Shown here piece by piece: positions 1 through 10,833 of a DNA stretch of 39,695 nt. Both the position numbers and the translations under genes were made by a program. A model generated the notes under the pieces. The model ran no database searches and was not told the DNA's origin. It worked only from the letters and a program-made list of their open reading frames with translations. Numbering within the stretch: the first letter of the stretch is position 1; every line of letters starts with the position of its first letter. The stretch covers positions 1-39,695 of the forward strand of contig JAKSYS010000595.1 of the NCBI GenBank assembly GCA_022925895.1, read 5' to 3'. The DNA comes from Fragilaria crotonensis. Lineage: Eukaryota > Bacillariophyta > Fragilariophyceae > Fragilariales > Fragilariaceae.

Positions 1-49
1 GCTCCGTACTTTACGACCGAGACTTCAGTACGAAGAACTCCAGAACCGT

Positions 50-496
50 TCAACCCAACTGTCGTACTTGTCCCCTATGCACGTACTGTATATTGCCGCA
101 GACTGGGTTCTTGTCAGTCAACAAAACAACCACGTCGGTTGATAGTGTCTGACATATTTCGTTTTGACACCAATACTTACTGGGAAACTTTAGCGCAGAT
201 TGAATTTTCAGAAGTTGTTGACGTCGCCTTGACGTAAGCAGCAGTTTTCTAACGAATTCTATGTTTTGATTGGTGAATTTATTCAAAGACTCGTGTGCGT
301 TTGTCTCAGACCTCCACGTCAGGCATTCAGATTGTGCAAATTCATTCAAGCATCGGAAGAGTCTACCGACGACCCCAAATCCGCAATCCGCGTAGGTCAC
401 AAAAATAATCGAAAGAACCCAAATCATCGTTATCGACTTCGTTATCCCATTCTTGAGAAGTGGGAGCAAACAACACAGTAACCTTCTTGAAGTCAT
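50..496 (-). CDS. Possible small secreted or membrane protein (uncertain)
   Basis: This is an open frame of 148 codons from an ATG at 496 to a TGA at 50. I do not recognise a family. A second Met at residue 24 is followed by a hydrophobic stretch (IWVLSIIFVTYADC) that would make a reasonable signal peptide if translation began there. The rest contains several Cys and a basic segment around residues 85 to 95. Its start lies only 15 bases from the start of the divergent frame at 512, so the two are unlikely both to be genes as drawn. No homology or splice signal decides between them. Confidence 0.28.
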   Translation of the reverse strand: MTSRRLLCCLLPLLKNGITKSITMIWVLSIIFVTYADCGFGVVGRLFRCLNEFAQSECLTWRSETNAHESLNKFTNQNIEFVRKLLLTSRRRQQLLKIQSALKFPSKYWCQNEICQTLSTDVVVLLTDKNPVCGNIQYVHRGQVRQLG

Positions 497-511
497 CAGA
501 ACAAGACAACA

Positions 512-820
512 ATGCCAAGAATCATGACCAATTCATACTCAATGTCCAGAAAACGACCATTGAATGCCAAATTGCCCATTCTGTCGGGATTTGCCATGTC
601 ATCACCCTTAGTGATGGCGTCGATGGTATCAACTCGCAGCGGAGAAGCCACGGTGCATTCTCGGCAATCAAGCGTCGACTCAAGAACATCTTCTCGATCA
701 AGCGAAAGCAATAGTGCCTCCAAACGCTTGTCGATTCGATCATCGCGAGGACCTGTGCTCGTGGACAGCATCAAGGTTGAGGACTCACCTGAGTGCTGGG
801 GACATTTTGTGGACCTATAA
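512..820 (+). CDS. Small Ser/Arg-rich hypothetical protein
   Basis: This is a 102-codon frame from ATG 512 to TAA. The product is basic and very rich in Ser, with clustered RxxS-type sites in the middle that could be phosphorylated. It ends in an acidic and aromatic tail (EDSPECWGHFVDL). Codon choice (CGA, TCG, AAG, GAC) resembles the clear genes nearby, which favours this strand over the overlapping antisense frame at 496 to 876. No known domain is visible and the function is unknown. An upstream exon cannot be excluded. Confidence 0.45.
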   Translation: MPRIMTNSYSMSRKRPLNAKLPILSGFAMSSPLVMASMVSTRSGEATVHSRQSSVDSRTSSRSSESNSASKRLSIRSSRGPVLVDSIKVEDSPECWGHFVDL

Positions 821-974
821 AGTTCTACTTCAAACAATAAGAACGAGGCCTGTGTACAGTGGTGTTGGTGCATCAATTATCTCAACAAGTATAGACAAGA
901 CGCTGTAAATTAGCATGTGTTTTATCACGCTTACTTCAGCATGTTCCATTCCATTTGAGTAGGTCCGTATTTGA

Positions 975-3315
975 TCACGCGTGTTCAATAGCGGCAGATA
1001 CGCACTCTGCAAACAGTTCGGTGTTCATATCTGCTTGGAGTATGTCTCCATCGTGGATTGCGGCGCCGTTTTCGTGAACATGAACGACCTCCTTCACTAT
1101 GCGAATAACGATCTCTTGGCTTACACTGGCAATTGCTGGAGCGACAGCTCTGCTTCCAACGCGAGCTTTGACGAATACGTACATGCCGTAGCATCCGAAT
1201 CCAAACCATAAAAGGAAGAAGCCGGACGCTAAAGCTGCAAGGATAAGCAGTGACACTGGATTCTTCTTGGATGATTTCTGGGTCGTCCCGAGCATTGCTT
1301 GTGCGGACTCGGAGTCGCCGCCCTGCATTGCTTTGCGCCACTTGTTGAGGCGTTGCGCGAGCGAATCCTTGTCCTTCTTCTGACTAACACCATTAGACAT
1401 CGAGTTAATAACATTCATGGATGTGACGGCTCGATGCAGTGCATCTCTTCCGTTGTCGTTCTTCCTTCTGAATCGCCTGCTTTCATTTAACAAATCTTCG
1501 TCCACCAATTGCTGCATGGTTTCCGACCGTTTCTTGGCCAAAACGTCGTCCAGGGTGCGGTAAAAGCGCGACATTGCCGAATCTGCCTCAACTAATGGTG
1601 ATGACTGTGTAAGGGTCGGCGTTTCATCTCCAGCCTCGTGGGCAGAATCGTCATCCTCTATGAAAGCCGCCGATTGCTTGGACCTTGCGGTCGAGCCATT
1701 CCTTATTCTGACAGTTCTTTGACGTTGCAACGCTGATTGTGACTCCTTGCCACTGTTCTCATCGTCGTCCTCTACAACATTTTCAACACGAAGGTCTTCA
1801 ATTTCAGCTCGAAGCTGCTCACTGTCATTTTGCACTTGCGACTGCGGAACACTGGCGACATCGATGACGGAAACCTTAGCGACAGTGCTCCGTTGTTTGC
1901 GTTCTTGTTCCATTTGCTCACTCCGACTTCTAATCTTTTGCTCCAAATAATTTGAATCCACTTTGTCTCGTCCGGCTTTCTTCCATTGTTCTTCTACAGA
2001 TATTGATTCAACAGACTCGCTGAATGTCGCTTGACCAGAATTTTCAAATGCTACACTTTTAGGCGGACCACCACCACCACCGCTGCGACTGTCTGATATC
2101 GTGTCCGCACCCAATCCACTGATAATCACCTGCTCCACAGTCGCATCGTAATGTTTCATGAGATCGGGTTCGGTGTACGCTTGTTGTGTAAATTGATTGC
2201 GTTCAAGTCGTTGTCGTCGTCGCGATGTCGGTCCATGCTTGGTACGCCGATACAAGGCTTCTTCCATTTCCAGCGTATGGCAGAGTGTTGCAGTCACTTC
2301 AGCCAATGCGAGGATGGTACTCGGATCCGACATGAGTTCGACACCAGACCACACCGTTTCTTTGACGTCATTGAGTAGTTGTTTGTTGCGACCAGAGGCG
2401 GCGGCATCCATCATCCGAGCTCCCAACACTGTGAGTTGATCCAAAAATGATTTGAATTCAGGTGTACTGCTTATAGAAAGTGTGGGCATGACACGCGACA
2501 AGCGATGCGGCAGAACGAGTGTGAGAAATCAAAATCTGCCTTTAGTCACAGAAAGCTTTAGATGACAACGCAAATACAACTCACTGCATGGCCTCCGATA
2601 GTTTCACGACCGACGCCATACTATCAGCAATAACCTGTCGCGACTCATCACTACTCACGCAGTCCACCAAATCGGCGCCTACAGTCGCGAGTCGAGAACG
2701 GAAGGCTGTGCCACGCTTGGTGTTCCGCAGGACGACATACAAATGATACAGACTGGCCGAGAATATTTTGAACCAATCTTGAATGCGGGAGGGTATAACT
2801 TGTTTGAGATAGTCAACTGTTGCCGCCCATAGGGACGGTAGCAAGACCTGTTGCGTAACTTTAAGAGGTGGTGCCACTAACTTTCCGGTGGTGGAGAGGG
2901 TCAATCCACCTGCCATTTTGAGAAGTTCCAGCGAGCCCCACAAGGCCGACGTACCCGCTCCTGCAGCAGCACCCACGAGACGATCCTGAAGCGAGGGTTC
3001 CGGGTGGGTGTGATTGTGAGGATGATGATAATTAGCACCATCAGATGTGTCACCTTCGTGTTCTAGACCGTCTTGTGCGGATGAGGAATCCAAGGGAGCC
3101 CATGCCGATCCCACCGACGACGCGTCGCCGCCTGCAGCTGTAGCGTCTTCCTGAGGACCGTGATGGGCAGTTTGAAACGCAAGGATATCATTCAAGGGCA
3201 CGTATTGCTCCTCGTTTTGTCCATCATATCTCTGCTGCTGCTGCTCCATACCACCTTCTGTCTTGACATGATCATTGCCGAGACTACCGGTACCAACAGT
3301 ATGAACAGAAGGCAT
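975..3315 (-). CDS. Two-exon gene, unknown protein with one C-terminal membrane segment
   Basis: The coding sequence is complement(join(975..2466,2585..3315)), 740 residues. Two apparently separate frames are joined by a 118-nt intron (2467..2584). The donor is GTGAGT after ATGCA, the acceptor is AAGCAG, and a TGACTAA branch-like site lies between. The join keeps frame and creates a His codon. The first ATG of exon 1 is at 3315. The N-terminus is acidic and Gln/His-rich. Residues from about 110 to 330 are hydrophobic and helical, reading smoothly across the junction. A long polar, charged region follows, then one membrane segment (about residues 649 to 676, SLLILAALASGFFLLWFGFG) and a 64-residue tail. 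I do not recognise the family. The topology suggests a tail-anchored or single-pass organelle or endomembrane protein. A start further upstream in another exon is possible. Confidence 0.72.
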
Positions 3316-4072
3316 TTTTTCAATGTCAGCCTGCCGAGAATTATCTGGAAGTGGGCACAATGCAGTGTGTCAATTTATCATTGAGAGTCGGAGATGGTTC
3401 ACAACGTTGTCGTTCGCTCTGTTGTTGTATGTATAGTTTCTTCTGGTTGGTTGTTGTTGTATGCTGGTTGGTGATCGGTGATTGGTGATCGTAATTTGAA
3501 TTTTTGTTGAGTCGGCGATGTGGAATGGGGACAGTTGCATCATGTAAAACATTCACACCTCACACCCACTTCACACTTCACATCATTCGTGTTCATTTTT
3601 CGTCGATCAGTGTTACAAGTCCAAGTATTCTTACTGGTACAGTACGATTTCAGGTAGTGTTGAACAGATACTGTATGATTTTTTGGAACGGGATGACTAC
3701 TACTACAGTATGCTGTATCATATTCATAGTGGATTCTGCAGTGCCACTGCTAGTCAGTGATACAGTACAGCAGTATCGTATGCTTCCTCTGCATTCAGGT
3801 ATGAGGTACAGTACAAGTACTGTACCACTGCTATGCATATGAGATATGAGATGTGACGAAATGACGATATGAGACATACGACATACTGTACGTGCACTCG
3901 GAGTACAACTCGGATACAGGTAAGTAACAGGTATACACATAGTCCCTTGCACAGACACGTAGCTGCACCATGTCACGAGATTCACCATTCGCCCCAGTCT
4001 AAAATAAACACAGCAAGATAAACGCAAATACATATTCATAATGCACATGAAAATAATGAGCCGAGCGGCACG
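3316..4072. other. Divergent intergenic region rich in TACTGTA/GTAC motifs
   Basis: This region separates the minus-strand gene starting at 3315 from the sulfotransferase starting at 4073 and should hold both promoters. I see no gene in it. The stretch 3610 to 3900 is crowded with short dyads built on GTAC and TACTGTA. A short upstream frame (ATG 4041, 14 codons, overlapping the next gene's start) could act as a uORF. Confidence 0.6.
3805..3826. repeat. 10-bp perfect inverted repeat with 2-nt spacer
   Basis: The arms GGTACAGTAC and GTACTGTACC are exact reverse complements separated by AA. It is one of many GTAC-based dyads in the intergenic DNA of this window. Function is unknown. It could be a hairpin or a dimeric protein site. 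Confidence 0.8.
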
Positions 4073-5320
4073 ATGCCATGGCTGATCAAGGACCAACCCA
4101 ACATGGCTGACAACCTCTTCTTCGTTCACGTTCCTCGTTGCGGTGGAACATCCTTAATGAAGTCGCATGACGTTCCCAAGAAATGCAGAAAGGGTAGATC
4201 ATTGTGGGGCAAGCTCGGAATGATCGTATTCTTCCAACGATATGCAATGCTGGAGAGCGCCAACTTTCCCATCTTTACAGGTGGAAACGCTTTGGCAACG
4301 GTGTTATTTGCAATTGCCTTTGTACTTTGGTATGTTATGGATGCACCGCAACTGCACGTTCTGAGCATTTGCCTCATGGCGGGAGCGACAGGATTTGTAC
4401 TGGGACTGTCCTTTATCTTCACAGCTCCAACCATTGGTCGATTGACCTATATTCGACGAATCTATCTGATTCTGGTGCACTATGTTCTGTGTAGATTTAT
4501 GGAGTCGATCGATTGGTGCACAGGGACGAACAAGAAGGGGTACATCAATCATTTGACGGCGCACAAATTGCTCAATTATGGATACGTAACCCCAGAAGTG
4601 CTGGAGGCCGTCCCATCATTGGCAATCGTTCGGAATCCCTATGCCCGGATGGTGTCGATCTACATGTACAATCGCTTTGGAGCTCTCGAGAGCTTTGAGC
4701 ATTTTGTCAAGAGCTGGTATAACCTGATGAAACGCTATCGAGAATCAGGTGAAATGGAAGAATGGTACACTCCGTGCCATGGAATCCCACAATTCGAATA
4801 CACACATTACGCCGGCAAGCAGCTTGTTCAGTCGATTGTTAAGCAGGAGGAGCTCGACTTCTTGACAACGAAGGAGGAACTACCCATGGCTGTCGCACAG
4901 GATTCGTCCGTGTCAGATCTACCGGATGTTGTCCGAAATGCCTTGTTGGGAATGCCGCACTCCAACCAGCGCACCACCAAAAAGAAATGGTACGATTTTT
5001 ACACTCAAGAGACTTTGGTGTTGGTGTACGATCTTTATCAGTCCGATTTTGATATCTTCAACTACTCGACGGAAATACCAAATCGACCAGATCTCAAATC
5101 ACCTCCACAAACGCATACACTGTCCGACCAGGTGGAAGCGATGCTACGAGATTCCATGAAGTCGGAAGAGCTTCGATCCTTGCGACACACAAGCTTGCTC
5201 GAGTCGTCGAGAATGCCGAGTCGACTTTCCTCCATGAGGGGCAAGATGGCATTGACTACTCAAGAGGAATCGTTGCAACTGCAAGCGTCGCAATGTTGCC
5301 TGTTTTCGATGGAGATGTAA
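4073..5320 (+). CDS. Sulfotransferase-family protein with internal membrane hairpin
   Basis: The protein has 415 residues, starting at the ATG at 4073. The PAPS-binding signatures of sulfotransferases are visible. The 5'-phosphosulfate loop is near residues 16 to 30 (FVHVPRCGGTSLMK) and the 3'-phosphate motif near 184 to 196 (IVRNPYARMVSIY). Such enzymes transfer sulfate from PAPS to sugars or other acceptors, usually in the Golgi. Oddly, two hydrophobic segments (about 72 to 89 and 95 to 116) and perhaps a third (127 to 141) lie between the two motifs. An even number would keep both motifs on one side of the membrane. No N-terminal anchor precedes the domain. The C-terminal 60 residues are polar and end in a Cys pair and a hydrophobic tail. 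The acceptor substrate cannot be inferred. Confidence 0.8.
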   Translation: MPWLIKDQPNMADNLFFVHVPRCGGTSLMKSHDVPKKCRKGRSLWGKLGMIVFFQRYAMLESANFPIFTGGNALATVLFAIAFVLWYVMDAPQLHVLSICLMAGATGFVLGLSFIFTAPTIGRLTYIRRIYLILVHYVLCRFMESIDWCTGTNKKGYINHLTAHKLLNYGYVTPEVLEAVPSLAIVRNPYARMVSIYMYNRFGALESFEHFVKSWYNLMKRYRESGEMEEWYTPCHGIPQFEYTHYAGKQLVQSIVKQEELDFLTTKEELPMAVAQDSSVSDLPDVVRNALLGMPHSNQRTTKKKWYDFYTQETLVLVYDLYQSDFDIFNYSTEIPNRPDLKSPPQTHTLSDQVEAMLRDSMKSEELRSLRHTSLLESSRMPSRLSSMRGKMALTTQEESLQLQASQCCLFSMEM

Positions 5321-5484
5321 ATTCGAAACTACAGTGACTAGTTTGTGACGTTATTATGGACATTGGATGTCGCCATCGTGTTGTTGATGGCGAGTTTCCT
5401 TTCGATGCAACGATACTCACACACCCTCTTTCTCGCGGGTCAATCACCGCAAGAAATGTCGCGGAACTCATCGGAAACGGTGCG

Positions 5485-7963
5485 TCACACGTCCCTCAAA
5501 TCCAATGCCACCGCACGACGGGTGGCTACTCGAGTTCTGCCGGCTTTCCACCGACCAGACTGCCTCTTGCTTCCATTGTTATCGTCTGACCTAGCGATCA
5601 CCTCGTCGGTACTGTCGTTGTGTCGACGTGCATTGCGCCACGAGGCATTCGAGCGACTCTTCTTTTCATTCAGCGGAGCGGAAGCGAGGAACTGTGGGTC
5701 AAGCTCGTCGATCTTCCCGCGACGACGGATATTGCATGGAGCTTTTTCTGCAAATGTTTGAATTCCTCGTCGAATAGCATCAGTTGCTACGCGAGTAAAT
5801 CTTGAATCACTCATCATGAGCAAATCGGACAGTTCTTGATCTACAAAGATCGATTCAAAGTCCTTGTTATCCTTCTTGTCACATTCACGATTTGCGGCCT
5901 TGTCCTTGCAGTGCCTCGATTTCACGTATTGCGCCAATTCCAGGACTCCAAACAACGCCACGTGATTTGGCGTGTGGCGAGTCTGATCCTTGTTGCCGCG
6001 GAGGAAAATGGCGTGAAGAATCAACTCAAGTTGAAGAGTTGCTTTTCTGTCAATGTCTTCCGCGACAGTATCCGACATTCGAGAGAGAAAATGCAGGTGC
6101 ATCCATGAAAGTAAGAGAGTGCATTGAATCTCGAGCCAATGACTCGAGTCAGTCGGGATCCCATCCTTTCCCACCTCTTGTATCATGATAGCTAACTTGT
6201 CATTGGCAAGACGATAGGCTCGACATCTGGTGGCCAGTGTAGTCAGATGAGTGTATCGTTCTCCATTAAAAGCGGCATCGTCGTGCCAATATCTCTCATC
6301 ATGTTTAACCTTATTGCATTCATATGCGAAACAGAGTTGTCCCTCGCCGCCGCATTCAAAGCAGAAGTAGCATTGGCATTGCTGGCAACGCACATGGTTG
6401 CAACCGTCAATTTTTTGAATAGGATATCGACACTTGGGACATGGTCGTGAATGACGTACTACCCACTTGATGCTATCAGCGTAGCGAGCGATCGAGCAGG
6501 TTAGTACACAAGACGAAAAAGTCTCAGAACTTGTCAAGTGTGAAATGAAAGACTTACTTCTCAATCTCAGCATTCAAAGCATTCATCGTGTTGCGAAGCT
6601 TGGAGAATTCCTTACAGGAGACCCCAGGATGTGCGGGTCCTCCAGTTTCGCACTCATTGCACAATGAGGTACCACAGTCACATACCGTTATGTTAAATCC
6701 ATTTTGTTTGGACACGTTCTTCGAGTTATTCGTCAAGAGTTTCCCACAGTGAGGTGCAGGGCAGAATCGACACTCAGACGCACTTCGCTCCAACGCAAAT
6801 CGGACTAGACGCTGAAACACATCTGGATCATCGTACAGAATGTGCGCTGCGTCAAACATGTCAATCTCAACGTTGCAATTGTGAGCGGCACACTTAATGC
6901 TTCCTTCACCCGAATAGGCAGCGGACGCAAGGTAATTCTTGTAACAAGCCATACAGGCGGCGTGTCCACAAGGGAGCAACTGACAAGAATCCGAAACTTC
7001 ATCAAGGCAAATCAAACATGCGGCCCCGTCATGGAGTTCGCATGTGCGATCACCGACCATCGCAGCAGTGAACGTTGATTGGCGTGTTTCCAGATAGCCC
7101 TTCAGAATATCGTAGTGACTATGCGACCGACCGAGCGCCATACCTGCCCTACGGCATCCAAGGGTGAAGGAATCCCACGTAGAAGATCCTAAGTCACCCA
7201 CAGCCATTTTGTCCAGAAAATGACTCCACAAGTGGCGTCGCTCGACGAGGAAGGTCGTCAATCTCCAATACGATAGCCACTCATGGCGCAATTCGATGTT
7301 TTCGTAGGATACCTCCCTTTCAATCTTCGCTTGCAACTCCGAAGCCAATGTGGGAGTACAATTGACAAGAGGAACGATGCGAAGTGGGAACCAAACGATC
7401 AAGACGGCAGATCGACCAGCGTCCGACAAAATAGGAAGAGATGCTCGAGGTGTCGGACCTATGACAGATGGTCTAGCTGAAATCAGCGACTGAATGCACC
7501 GGGCAGAAGCAAGAGAGCGAGCAACTGGCTGATGAAACGGGTTCGGGTTTGCATCTGATAGTGCATGGCTGGATCGACGCCGCTGATGCTTCGAGCGTTG
7601 TCCTTGTACAGGCGTAGATGACTTAGATCGCACCAATCTTGGTTTTTTGAGGGGCAAACAGTCAAGCAATCCTGCACTCTTTAACCGAGCGTGCTCAATG
7701 CATTTAGACTTTGTCCGCATCTTGGTCGGGCTTTTCTTCTTTTTAGCAGGAAGAGATGCGACCGCACTGAGATCAATTGTCAGGGGCACCCTTCGAACCT
7801 GGTATTGTTCGCAATCGAAACTGTAGTCACCATCATTACTATCGATACTGACGAGATCGTCCGAAACAGCATCACAGTAATAATCATCGTAGACCGATGG
7901 CAGACTGTTGCCTTTATTTTTGCTTGTATTCTTGCTGTGTTTCTTCATGCCGCATGCGTGCAT
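5485..7963 (-). CDS. RBR-type (RING-IBR-RING) E3 ubiquitin ligase
   Basis: The coding sequence is complement(join(5485..6472,6558..7963)), 797 residues. The 85-nt intron has a GTAAGT donor, a perfect TACTAAC branch site and a GATAG acceptor, and the join keeps frame. The order is: basic Ser/Lys-rich N-terminus (1 to 150), an unknown region, RING1 (about 316 to 363, CLICLDE...CGHAAC), IBR (about 398 to 450, ending in CNEC...HPGVSC), then Rcat/RING2 (480 to 515, CPKCRYPIQKIDGC). By comparison with HOIP and parkin, the Cys near 493 in DGCNH should accept ubiquitin as a thioester. The intron falls just before Rcat. The C-terminal 280 residues, after an ariadne-like stretch, become basic and Arg/Ser-rich. 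Cytosolic or nuclear ubiquitylation is expected. The target is unknown. Confidence 0.92.
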
Positions 7964-8568
7964 TTTATGTCATGATCGAGGACCCTTAAAATGTCAGTCT
8001 CGGCCGCAGAAACGCACGAGTAGAACACAAAACCACGACTGGCAATATGTTCATAGGGGGTATAAAGACGGTGAGACGTGGTGACCACGACCAAGATGCA
8101 AGACTCAATCCTTCTTCGGATCGTTGCGCGAATTTGGCAAGGTACAGGTACCGGGTACCAGTACCGTTTACCTATACCGTAGTTGTACCATGTACTGTAC
8201 TGGAGTTCTGATGTGTAGAGTGTTGTACACAGTACACATGTACTCCGAGTACAAGTTTGAAGCCCGAATTCTGAATCAATACGCTTGTACGACCATAATA
8301 ATCAATAATCAGACTCTACATTACAGTGTTCCAGGCTCCAGCCCTATGTCATACAGTGTACAGTGTCCCTAAATCCGTGAACTGGAAGATAAACGGCATT
8401 CCGCAGAGTCAAGCATCGAGGCTCGTACCTCAAGATCTATACGTGCGATCTGTTGTGGGTTGTTGGGCGTAATGGCTCGCAAAGTGAAAGCCGACTCGCT
8501 CGACATTCGAAGGCTCGTTTTGACGTGATTTGGCAGGTTCGTTCCCGCGCACCATCCATGATCGATGA
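7964..8568. other. Intergenic region with GTAC dyads
   Basis: This is the promoter side of the RBR ligase gene and the 3' flank of the membrane-protein gene. It holds no convincing gene. The stretch 8140 to 8260 is dense in GTAC dyads. A TATAAAG-like sequence occurs near 8060 on the plus strand without a matching gene. Confidence 0.5.
8240..8252. repeat. Intergenic palindrome GTACTCCGAGTAC
   Basis: A 13-bp odd palindrome, GTACTC, one central C or G, then GAGTAC. Exact copies also lie at 23790 and 25498, with near matches near 3895, 26987 and 27911. All are outside genes. Confidence 0.8.
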
Positions 8569-9633
8569 TCACACACTGTACAGGTCGACAAAGGAAATCT
8601 CATCACCGAGCCAATAGAGTGCTGCGGCACACGGAAATACGGCAAGCAGTAGGCACACCAGGGCAAATGTGGGCACAAGATCCGAAAAGAGAGCCACCCC
8701 GGCCTTTCCAGCGCGATGGGATATCATACTAGCCTGTGTGGCATATGTTCCAAACAGGGCCGTGGTTGATTCGAGCAGAGGCTGGGAGGGAAAGCTAGCG
8801 GCAACGCGGATCCACCAATCTTGACCCAAGATGAGGACGGAAAAAACAATAGGAGTGTAAACACAACCAATGATGCCAATGGCCAAGAGACCGCGGGCTC
8901 GCAGTAGCTCAGTGTCGGAGAGTGGTTCAATAGGTACTTGACTCGTCGCAGTTTGGCGGGCGAAGCCTACCATGGTTTTTAAAGTACCTGCCAATACCCC
9001 GTTATAGTGATAAAGTAGTGTGAAAACAGGACACAAAAGAGAGAATAGAAAGATAAGAAGTGCCAGAGGACCCACCACACAATCCAGGGCTATCATTTCC
9101 GACGGGCAAACCGGACTTGTCCGCAAAGCCAGCCAAGAAGTGCATGCTGTATAGACTCCGGAGTAAACGTTCAGAAGAGCATCATCAACAACTCCCAGTC
9201 GAATGTTTGGCGACACAGCTTCCGTGGGAGGTTTCTCGTAAGGAGGCATCGACGACTGCAAGTCCATGCCACTGTTCACAAATCCCAGAACAACGGAGAT
9301 TGACACTAAAATGAGGTACAAAGTGCCATAGTTTCCAATGAGGTTTGCGACGGAAACTGCGGTTCCAGCGGCCATCAAAGGGATCGCTGCCAGTTCACGT
9401 GGTCGCTGTAGAAATGTCGATAGGGACGGGCGATCCAACAGATCTTGCGAGTCCAATATCGCGTAATCTGGCATGACGACTCCCCACTGGTTGTTTGAGC
9501 TTGTCGAGAGTAAGCGTGCAGAATGGCGATAACGTTCCTTCAAGGTCACAGTGCTGCCCGACACGCCCAATGCTCCTACTCTCCGCAGCAGGATGAACCA
9601 TGTAACAACGAAAGCTGCAGCACATTTTCTCAT
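8569..9633 (-). CDS. Multi-pass membrane protein with N-terminal signal sequence
   Basis: The protein has 354 residues from the ATG at 9633. The frame extends two codons upstream to a GTG, but the ATG is the credible start. Residues 3 to 22 form a signal-peptide-like stretch (AAAFVVTWFILLRRVGALG). A hydrophilic region to about 80 is followed by five or six membrane segments, including LYLILVSISVVLGFV, LALLIFLFSLLCPVFTLLY, GIIGCVYTPIVFSVLIL and FALVCLLLAVFPCAAALYWL. There is no Phe at the predicted cleavage site, so plastid targeting by the diatom ASAFAP rule is not supported. A signal peptide followed by a transit-like Ser/Arg region still leaves it possible. I do not recognise the family. 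Confidence 0.72.
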   Translation of the reverse strand: MRKCAAAFVVTWFILLRRVGALGVSGSTVTLKERYRHSARLLSTSSNNQWGVVMPDYAILDSQDLLDRPSLSTFLQRPRELAAIPLMAAGTAVSVANLIGNYGTLYLILVSISVVLGFVNSGMDLQSSMPPYEKPPTEAVSPNIRLGVVDDALLNVYSGVYTACTSWLALRTSPVCPSEMIALDCVVGPLALLIFLFSLLCPVFTLLYHYNGVLAGTLKTMVGFARQTATSQVPIEPLSDTELLRARGLLAIGIIGCVYTPIVFSVLILGQDWWIRVAASFPSQPLLESTTALFGTYATQASMISHRAGKAGVALFSDLVPTFALVCLLLAVFPCAAALYWLGDEISFVDLYSV

Positions 9634-9919
9634 TGTCACGTGTTGGGTAACAAGTTACAACCGCATGTTATAAGATAGGCCGTAAAAAAGATCGGAGGGG
9701 CGCATTTGGGACTGCAAAATGGGTGTCATATATCACACACCAGATTTATCTCTGTATGATGCTTGTGCCACTGCTGGGACGAACAGTGCAACTCGCCCGA
9801 AGAAAGTTCTCGTATTTGTAGTTTGTAGTACAGTATTAGTACTAAAACGCTTGTACCAGGTACCTTGTGTATGTACTTGTACCACATGGTTGAGAGGAAA
9901 CCAGTTTCGATTTTGACAA

Positions 9920-10037
9920 AAGAACAACACCCGGGATTCCAACGTGGTCCCCCACCGTAGTACTAACCGGGCCCGACGATGCTTAACTTCGCTGAGCAGA
10001 CGGGAAGCGGTGCTGTCATCGTGGTATGGTCGTTCCT
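9920..10037 (-). rRNA. 5S ribosomal RNA
   Basis: Read on the minus strand, this matches eukaryotic 5S rRNA over about 118 nt. The 5' part ACGACCATACCACG, the A-box region GAAGTTAAGCATCG, and the C-box GGTTAGTACTACGGTGGG are all recognisable. The 5' end (GGAACGAC) pairs with the 3' end (GTTGTTCT) over eight positions, two of them G-U pairs, forming helix I. A TTTT run follows at once, the expected RNA polymerase III terminator. The promoter is internal (A box, intermediate element, C box). It is one isolated copy, with no tandem repeat and no rDNA nearby. Exact ends are uncertain by one or two bases. Confidence 0.93.
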
Positions 10038-10833
10038 ATCCGCTTTTAGTGAAAAATAATATTTAAACTCTGTGTTTTGGTTTCGGTGTTCGGTGCAGTC
10101 CTCACTTCCGTACTCTGAGCATGAGTGCAAGGTGCAAGCTCTCTACTACCGGTAGTACTGTAGTAACTTGTAACTCGCTGGGCACAGGAACTCATCTACG
10201 GTAGGGGGGAATTTAGTACCCTCTTTCTTTCTTATGATGATACGCATTGTACAGAAGGCTGGTACAAGTACCGGAACACCAGGTATTTGTAGTTGGAGTA
10301 GGATGTGGAATGTGGAGTATGTGATAATCATGCAATAAGGGACTTCGAGGCGTGCACAAGAGCACAAGAATGATACAAGGTACCGAGTGGCTGCCCCTCA
10401 CTCTGTTACCGCTACGACTCTGGTGCTTTCGATGTACGAGGTACACAGCTAAGACCATTAGTTTGCCCTTGCACCTATGCTGCTATCTGGTGCGCTAATG
10501 CCCAATAAAGTTGTACGAATATCCTGAAAGGACGGAAAGCAGCATCAATCGCCAGGGAGGACGTTGGCTTCGAATAAGATGAAGGTAGCAATAGCTTATG
10601 TTTTAATATTGTTCAGTCATGCCCATTTTGTAAGTCTTATGCCATTGCCAATCTCGACTTGGTCCCCCCTTAGCGGTTCCGTGTAGTGCAGCAGCCGTAG
10701 TTTTGGCGAAGCAAACGAGTGACCACGCTGACCGAATGTGTTGACTCAAGGTCTAGTAATGAAAAGATAATGATGAAGGTGCATTTCATATGCATGTCGA
10801 TGGTTGCTATCCTGGTTTCGCGTTCCACTTCTT
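10038..10833. other. Intergenic region, no gene recognised
   Basis: This lies between the 5S gene and the methyltransferase 3' end. It contains scattered GTAC dyads (10140 to 10280 and 10375 to 10445). I looked for tRNA, U1, U2, U4 and U6 signatures on both strands and found none. Open frames here lack codon bias and are not supported. Confidence 0.45.

Noticed and set aside
2467-2501. Independent start codon for the 975-2501 frame
   Set aside because: The frame opens with TTG and its first ATG (2489) lies inside the predicted intron; the in-phase splice to 3315 explains the data better.
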